From assembly GCF_040939455.1 (NCBI RefSeq), contig NC_134136.1, positions 102,226,014-102,290,013 of the forward strand: DNA of 64,000 nucleotides, in the 5' to 3' direction. The stretch comes from Microcebus murinus (lineage: Eukaryota; Chordata; Mammalia; Primates; Cheirogaleidae). The notes under the pieces are model-generated. The model ran no database searches, was not told the DNA's origin, and was given only the letters and a program-made list of their open reading frames with translations. The position numbers and the translations under genes are program-made. The first letter of the stretch is position 1; every line of letters starts with the position of its first letter. Below are positions 59,751 to 64,000 of the stretch, one piece after another.

Positions 59751-62206
59751 CACTAAGCAGAACCAGTGAGTCAGTATAGACCTGGCAATGAAGGTAAGAG
59801 TAGAGTGGTAGAGTCGTGGCAAAAGCAGAAACAGTAAGGAGGAATAGAGACAGGTAATAGTCCTGGCAAAATGCTGTATCCCTAATGTGTAAAACACTAG
59901 GTCTCTTCTCTTGAATGGGTGATAAGGTAACCAGATCATTAGGGCTGTACCACCCTGAATGTCATTCATGTTCTTTGGGAAGTTCACTCTAAAACTAAAT
60001 CCCAATAACTAAAACAAACTAAAGCAACAACAAAAAAATACAGTACACCTATTTCAATCACACCTATTCCAGTCATATCTATCATCTATTATACAACATT
60101 TCATTATATAGAAACATATCAGTAGTAATGCATTTTATTACAATATTAAAAATATTTACTTTGCATGACTGGATTAAAATTATATAGTCATAGCTGAAAT
60201 AATATATCAATTCTATGAGCAATTTGCTATTAAAATATCTTTCAGAAATAGTCCACATTTTAAGCTTTTACTCTCTGAATCATTCTGGACTCCAGATTTC
60301 TTAGTATAAGATAAGTGATCTAAACTATATGATTGCTCAGATACTACATATTTTCCAATCTAAAATTCCCAGAGTGTAGACTTATGCTGTAAAAATTAAT
60401 TTTATTATATAACTAACATATTGTAGAAATTCAGAGAATCATTCCTGGTTATAGAATACCATGATAAAACTGTGCCACCTATTATTTTGTGTTTAATTTT
60501 AAAATGAGACTTGCTGGACACTTAAAATTGTTTCTTAAGGTCAAACTGATGGTATATTTAATAGATTAATTCTAAGAATGGTCTCTGAATATATAAATTT
60601 ATGAAATTAGGGAAAGGAAAGACAAATACTGAAAAAGCTATATGAGAGAGCAAAATGCAATAATTTGTCTTAAAGAGTATACAATAAAGATGGATTGTTG
60701 CCTTCTACTTTAGAGTAATTAATTTTATCTGGCTTACATCTTCTTGAAAAAGCTTTTCTGTCTTTATTTAATGAGTAAACACCTCACATTTGTCAATAAA
60801 ATTAATTTATATAATGAAATTATATTGTTTGTAGTTGTAGATAATAGAGATTAAATTTCCATATGACAAAAGATTATGGGTCATTGTGATTCGGGTCAAC
60901 ACAAGTTCACGATGTTGGCAAAATGAATATTTTTATATGTTGTTGAAGCTGCCAAGAGTCTTCCCAGAGTCTTTTATTTAAAGGAAGAAGATTGTATTTC
61001 TCAAGAAAAAAATCTTGTAAAGTTTTATGTGCTTTATATTGACTCTTTGTCTTTCTGACATACTTAATAGTTCCTGTTAAAGCCACAGGATATTGAATGG
61101 GAGGTACTAAGTTGGGTCACTGCTTCATTTGAATAATCCTTTAAAACTTTAGTCCTCAGAAACCAGCAGGAGCTGGCAGCTATTACAATGAGACCCAGCT
61201 AGACCTCACATGTAACATATAACAGTTTGTCCAAAGGTCATTATAAACACATATGAGAATTCTTTGAAACTAAAGTCTTCAAAAAGGGCTCATTAGTGGG
61301 TGAGCATTGAGTCCTTCTATAAAGTTTTATTCCCCTAGTTTTGAGAATTCCTAATCTAAAATTTGATTTCATATTGGCAAACCTTTCTTTTTGTGCCATG
61401 ACACAAAAGGAAAAATAATTGACTTTATCTGTGCTGATTTGCCAGTGGTCATTGTTAAAAGCTTCAAATGCCTTTCCGACTGTCAGTCCCTGTTCTCCAC
61501 CATTGTGCTCCAGATTATTCATTCAAGAAGGCAGGAAGAAGGGCATGGTGACCTTGGGATTTGAACCATCATCCAACAAGATATAGGAAGTGAATAGCAT
61601 TTGCTCACTATCACTTTAGTTTTAGGATCACCTTCCAAATTAAGTTTCTATGCACTTCTTAAAGTTGTAGTTATTGGTTTTTTTCCTTTTTACTTTCATT
61701 AGCATATAAAGTAGCAAGAAAGCCCTTCATATAGTCAGTTTATTAGATACCCTATGGCTGTTAATTTCATATTCCTGCCAGATCCTTTCAAATCCTTTTT
61801 CCCATGATCTACATCCCTTTCCCTTCAAAGAACCAGAACTAGTGCACAGCTCTTCTTTCCTCAAGCTACTGAAGCAACTTTTACCCACAGATGGAGATTT
61901 TGAAGCATCTGGGCACTAATGTGCCCACCCCCTGGGTGGGGCCCTTGAACCAATGACTAAGCAGTGCAGGAATATGAAAATTCAGTCTCCTTGCCTGGTA
62001 TAAGAGTAACTGTGAGGCATAACTTCAGGTCCCCAGGAGAATCATGCTGAAGCCATCCTCTGAGGGATTTTCAGCCTTCCTTGGCTTCCATTGTCTCTTA
62101 CAACACTTCCCTGGGACTACTTCTTTAAATTATTTGACACTTTAAGACACACCTATTGTAGAAACTTCACTGTTATGCCAAAATATCACTGCCTGGTGGC
62201 AACCTT
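57721..62206. other. No gene; unique-looking, with a CA microsatellite
   Basis: About 4.5 kb without a recognised repeat family or exon. ORFs of 60-98 codons (for example 58490-58732, 58787-59074 and 61241-61522) show no domain, and 59709-60005 runs through the CA repeat. Parts of 58100-59700 might be an old LTR-element interior, but I cannot support this. Confidence 0.4.
59715..59749 (+). repeat. (CA)n microsatellite
   Basis: About 17 uninterrupted AC/CA units; the longest microsatellite in the window and probably polymorphic. Confidence 0.95.
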
Positions 62207-62228
62207 AAGAATATCAGAGTTGTATGTG

Positions 62229-62397
62229 TGTGTAACATTCGATAAAGGGCTGATAACTAGAATATACTTAGAACTCACGAAAATCAGGAAGAAAAAATCA
62301 AACAACCCTATCAAAAAATGGGCAAAGGACATGAACAGAAACTTCTCAAAAGAAGACAGAAGAATGGCCAACAAACATATGAAAAAATGCTCAATAT

Positions 62398-62440
<43 letters not shown>

Positions 62441-63298
62441 AGACAGAGTCTCGCTTTCTTGCCTAGGCTAGAGTGAGTGCCGTGGCGTCAGCCTAGCTCA
62501 CAGCAACCTCAAACTCCTGGGCTCAAGCGATCCTGCTGCCTCAGCCTCCCGAGTAGCTGGGACTACAGGCACGAGCCACCATGCCCGGCTGATTTTTATA
62601 TTATATATATTAGTTGGCCAATTAATTTCTTTCTATTTTTATGGTAGAGACGGGGTCTCGCTCAGGCTGGTTTTGAACTCCTGACCTTGAGCAATCCGCC
62701 CGCCTCGGCCTCCCAGAGTGCTAGGATTACAGGCGTGAGCCACCGCGCCCGGCCCAATATCTCTAATCATCAGGGAAATGCAAATCAAAACCACAATGAG
62801 ATATCACTTAACTCCAGTGAGAATGGCCTTTATCAAAAAGTCCCCAAACAATAAACGTTGGCGTGGATGTGGAGAGATAGGAACCCTCCTACACTGCTGG
62901 TGGGACTGCAAACTAGTTCAACCTCTGTGGAAAGCAATATGGAGATACCTTAAAGAGATACAAGTAGATCTACCATTTGATCCAGCAATTCCACTATGAG
63001 CATCTACCCAAAAGTTCAAAAGTCACTTTATGAAAAAGACACCTGCACTCGAATGTTTATAGCAGCACAATTCACAATTGCAAAGTTGTGGAAACAACCC
63101 AAGTGCCCATCAATTCATGAGTGGATTAATAAAATGTGGTATATATATACCATGGAGTACTATTCAGCTTTAAGAAACAATGGCGATATAGCACCTCTTG
63201 TATTTTCCTGGATAGAGCTGGAACCCATTCTACTAAGTGAAGTATCTCAAGAACGGAAAAACAAGCACCACATGTACTCACCAGCAAATTGGTATTAA
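62229..63298 (+). pseudogene. L1 ORF2 C-terminal fragment, split by Alu
   Basis: Pieces at 62238-62401 ([18 protein letters not shown]), 62778-62999 (with the cysteine motif C-x3-C-x7-H-x4-C at about residues 27-44) and 62996-63298, ending in ANWY. Between the last two pieces an in-frame stop and a one-base shift occur near 62997. Truncated, non-functional. Confidence 0.9.
62402..62754 (-). mobile_element. Young Alu SINE inside the sense L1
   Basis: Reverse full-length Alu with an uninterrupted T tail of about 38, perfect 10-bp duplication CAATATCTCT at 62392-62401 and 62755-62764, many intact CpGs and the lemur-type middle (with a small ATGG change near 62640). Inserted after the L1. Confidence 0.97.
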
Positions 63299-63531
63299 CG
63301 GATCAACACCTCAGTGGACATATAGGAATGACATTTATCGGGTGTTGGGCAGGTGGGAGGGGGGAGGAGGGGATGGGTATATACAAACACAATGAGTGAG
63401 ATGTGCAACGTTTGGGGATGGTCACGCGTGAGGCTCTGACTCAAGGGGGGAAGGGGGGCATGGGTAATATATGTAACCTTAACACTTTTACCCCCATCAT
63501 ATGCTAAAATAAAAAAAAGAATATCACAGTT

Positions 63532-64000
63532 ATTTGCATTCACTGCATGACCTTTTATTGAATACCTGCTCTATATGTAACAGGTACTGAGAGAGATACA
63601 AAGAACACAATGCCATCTCTACCCTCAAAGAACTAATGATGCCTGGAACCAAAAGAGAAGGGACAGCAAATATGACAACAGGTAAAATTTGCACAGCTGT
63701 GTCATTAGGAAACAAAAAGGAAGCAGTATGGGAGGGAGAGCAGTTTTCTGAGTATCAGAGCCACAAGATCTCATCATCTGGGACACATCAGATACGTATA
63801 GGTCCTATCCCAAAATCTATTATCATCAGAAAAGGATGAAATGGAATTTTGCATGTATTAAAACTCAGTAAATTGTTGAAGACTTGCTTTGCAAAGACTG
63901 GTTTATGCCCAGTGAAATTAGGCTTCATAATGGCAAAAAGAGGTAAAGTATACAGGTGGGCAATAAAAATAAAAGTTGAGACTAGTTCAGAGACTGTTTG
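63532..64000. other. Possible ancient repeat; no gene
   Basis: CCTTTTATTGAATACCTGCT, CTGAGAGAGATACAAAGAAC and CTCAAAGAACTAATGATG resemble an ancient mammalian repeat string. ORFs are short and featureless. Confidence 0.4.

Larger units (their letters stand above)
62222..63516 (+). mobile_element. Young L1, 5'-truncated, sense, split by an Alu
   Basis: Plus-strand L1: ORF2 C-terminal part from 62244 (CGATAAAGGGCTGATAAC), interrupted by an Alu at 62402, resuming at 62755, ORF2 stop after ANWY at 63298, then a G-rich 3' UTR (63351-63375 and 63446-63458) and an A-rich tail. Flanks AAGAATATCASAGTT at 62207-62221 and 63517-63531 (one mismatch). The roughly 20 bases right after the left flank (GTATGTGTGTGTAACATT) do not match L1 well and may be filler added at the 5' junction. 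Confidence 0.94.

Noticed and set aside
59943..59962. GGGCTGTACCACCCTGAATG resembles a 5S rRNA phrase
   Set aside because: The similarity covers only about 13 bases and the flanking text does not continue as 5S rRNA.

Overview
This window is primate nuclear DNA, most likely from a strepsirrhine (lemur or loris group) and plausibly a mouse-lemur-like cheirogaleid. The seven best-preserved Alu copies share a middle segment (read on the Alu-antisense strand: GTTGGCCAATTAATTTC, then CTATTTATAGTAGAGACGG) that I associate with lemur and galago Alus, not human ones. The L1 3' ends are of a non-human type. Two short DNA transposons, a piggyBac-type element with TTAA flanks and an hAT element with a perfect 8-bp duplication, look lineage-specific; recent piggyBac activity is known from mouse lemur among primates. 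I see no host protein-coding exon, tRNA or rRNA. The window reads as intergenic or deep intronic, AT-rich, repeat-dense DNA.

Layout. 1-6.3 kb: a MER5-type end, an old antisense L1M cut by an Alu, a second old L1 3' end, and an L2 cut by an Alu. 6.7-7.9 kb: a 5'-truncated young L1 with a 15-bp target-site duplication (TSD). 8.6-18.7 kb: Alus, MIR/L2/MER5 relics, a decayed mariner (11.6-12.7 kb), an almost pure A/T tract (12.95-13.2 kb) and a 73-bp micro-L1. 18.7-24.2 kb: mostly unique sequence with MIRs and one stretch resembling a conserved non-coding element. 24.2-30.3 kb: an hAT miniature element, then a full-length old L1 (24556-30307, 14-bp TSD) that carries a 251-bp copy of unique sequence found 2.4 kb upstream. 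30.7-41 kb: Alu, Tigger1-type pogo element, MER5A, Alu, piggyBac miniature element and MIRs. 42.1-54.7 kb: a nest in which one old antisense L1 holds an L1 3' fragment, a partial Alu, a full-length young L1 (44886-52823) that itself contains an Alu, and another Alu. 55.2-57.7 kb: an ERV-L pol relic and an ancient repeat split by an L1M 3' end. 62.2-63.5 kb: a sense 5'-truncated L1 split by an Alu.

The most unusual element is the young L1 at 44886-52823 (minus strand). It has an 11-bp TSD, an uninterrupted 332-codon ORF1, an ORF2 broken by a few stops and frameshifts and by an Alu, and a GC-rich 5' UTR of about 2.4 kb containing five tandem units of about 280-300 bp. Tandem promoter monomers are classically a rodent L1 feature. 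Here they lie between a unique 5' leader, which starts with a YY1-like ATGGCGG box, and ORF1. That arrangement is the best candidate for an under-described system.

Nothing here forms an operon or pathway. The logic is that of successive retrotransposition and cut-and-paste events whose nesting and TSDs give a relative chronology.
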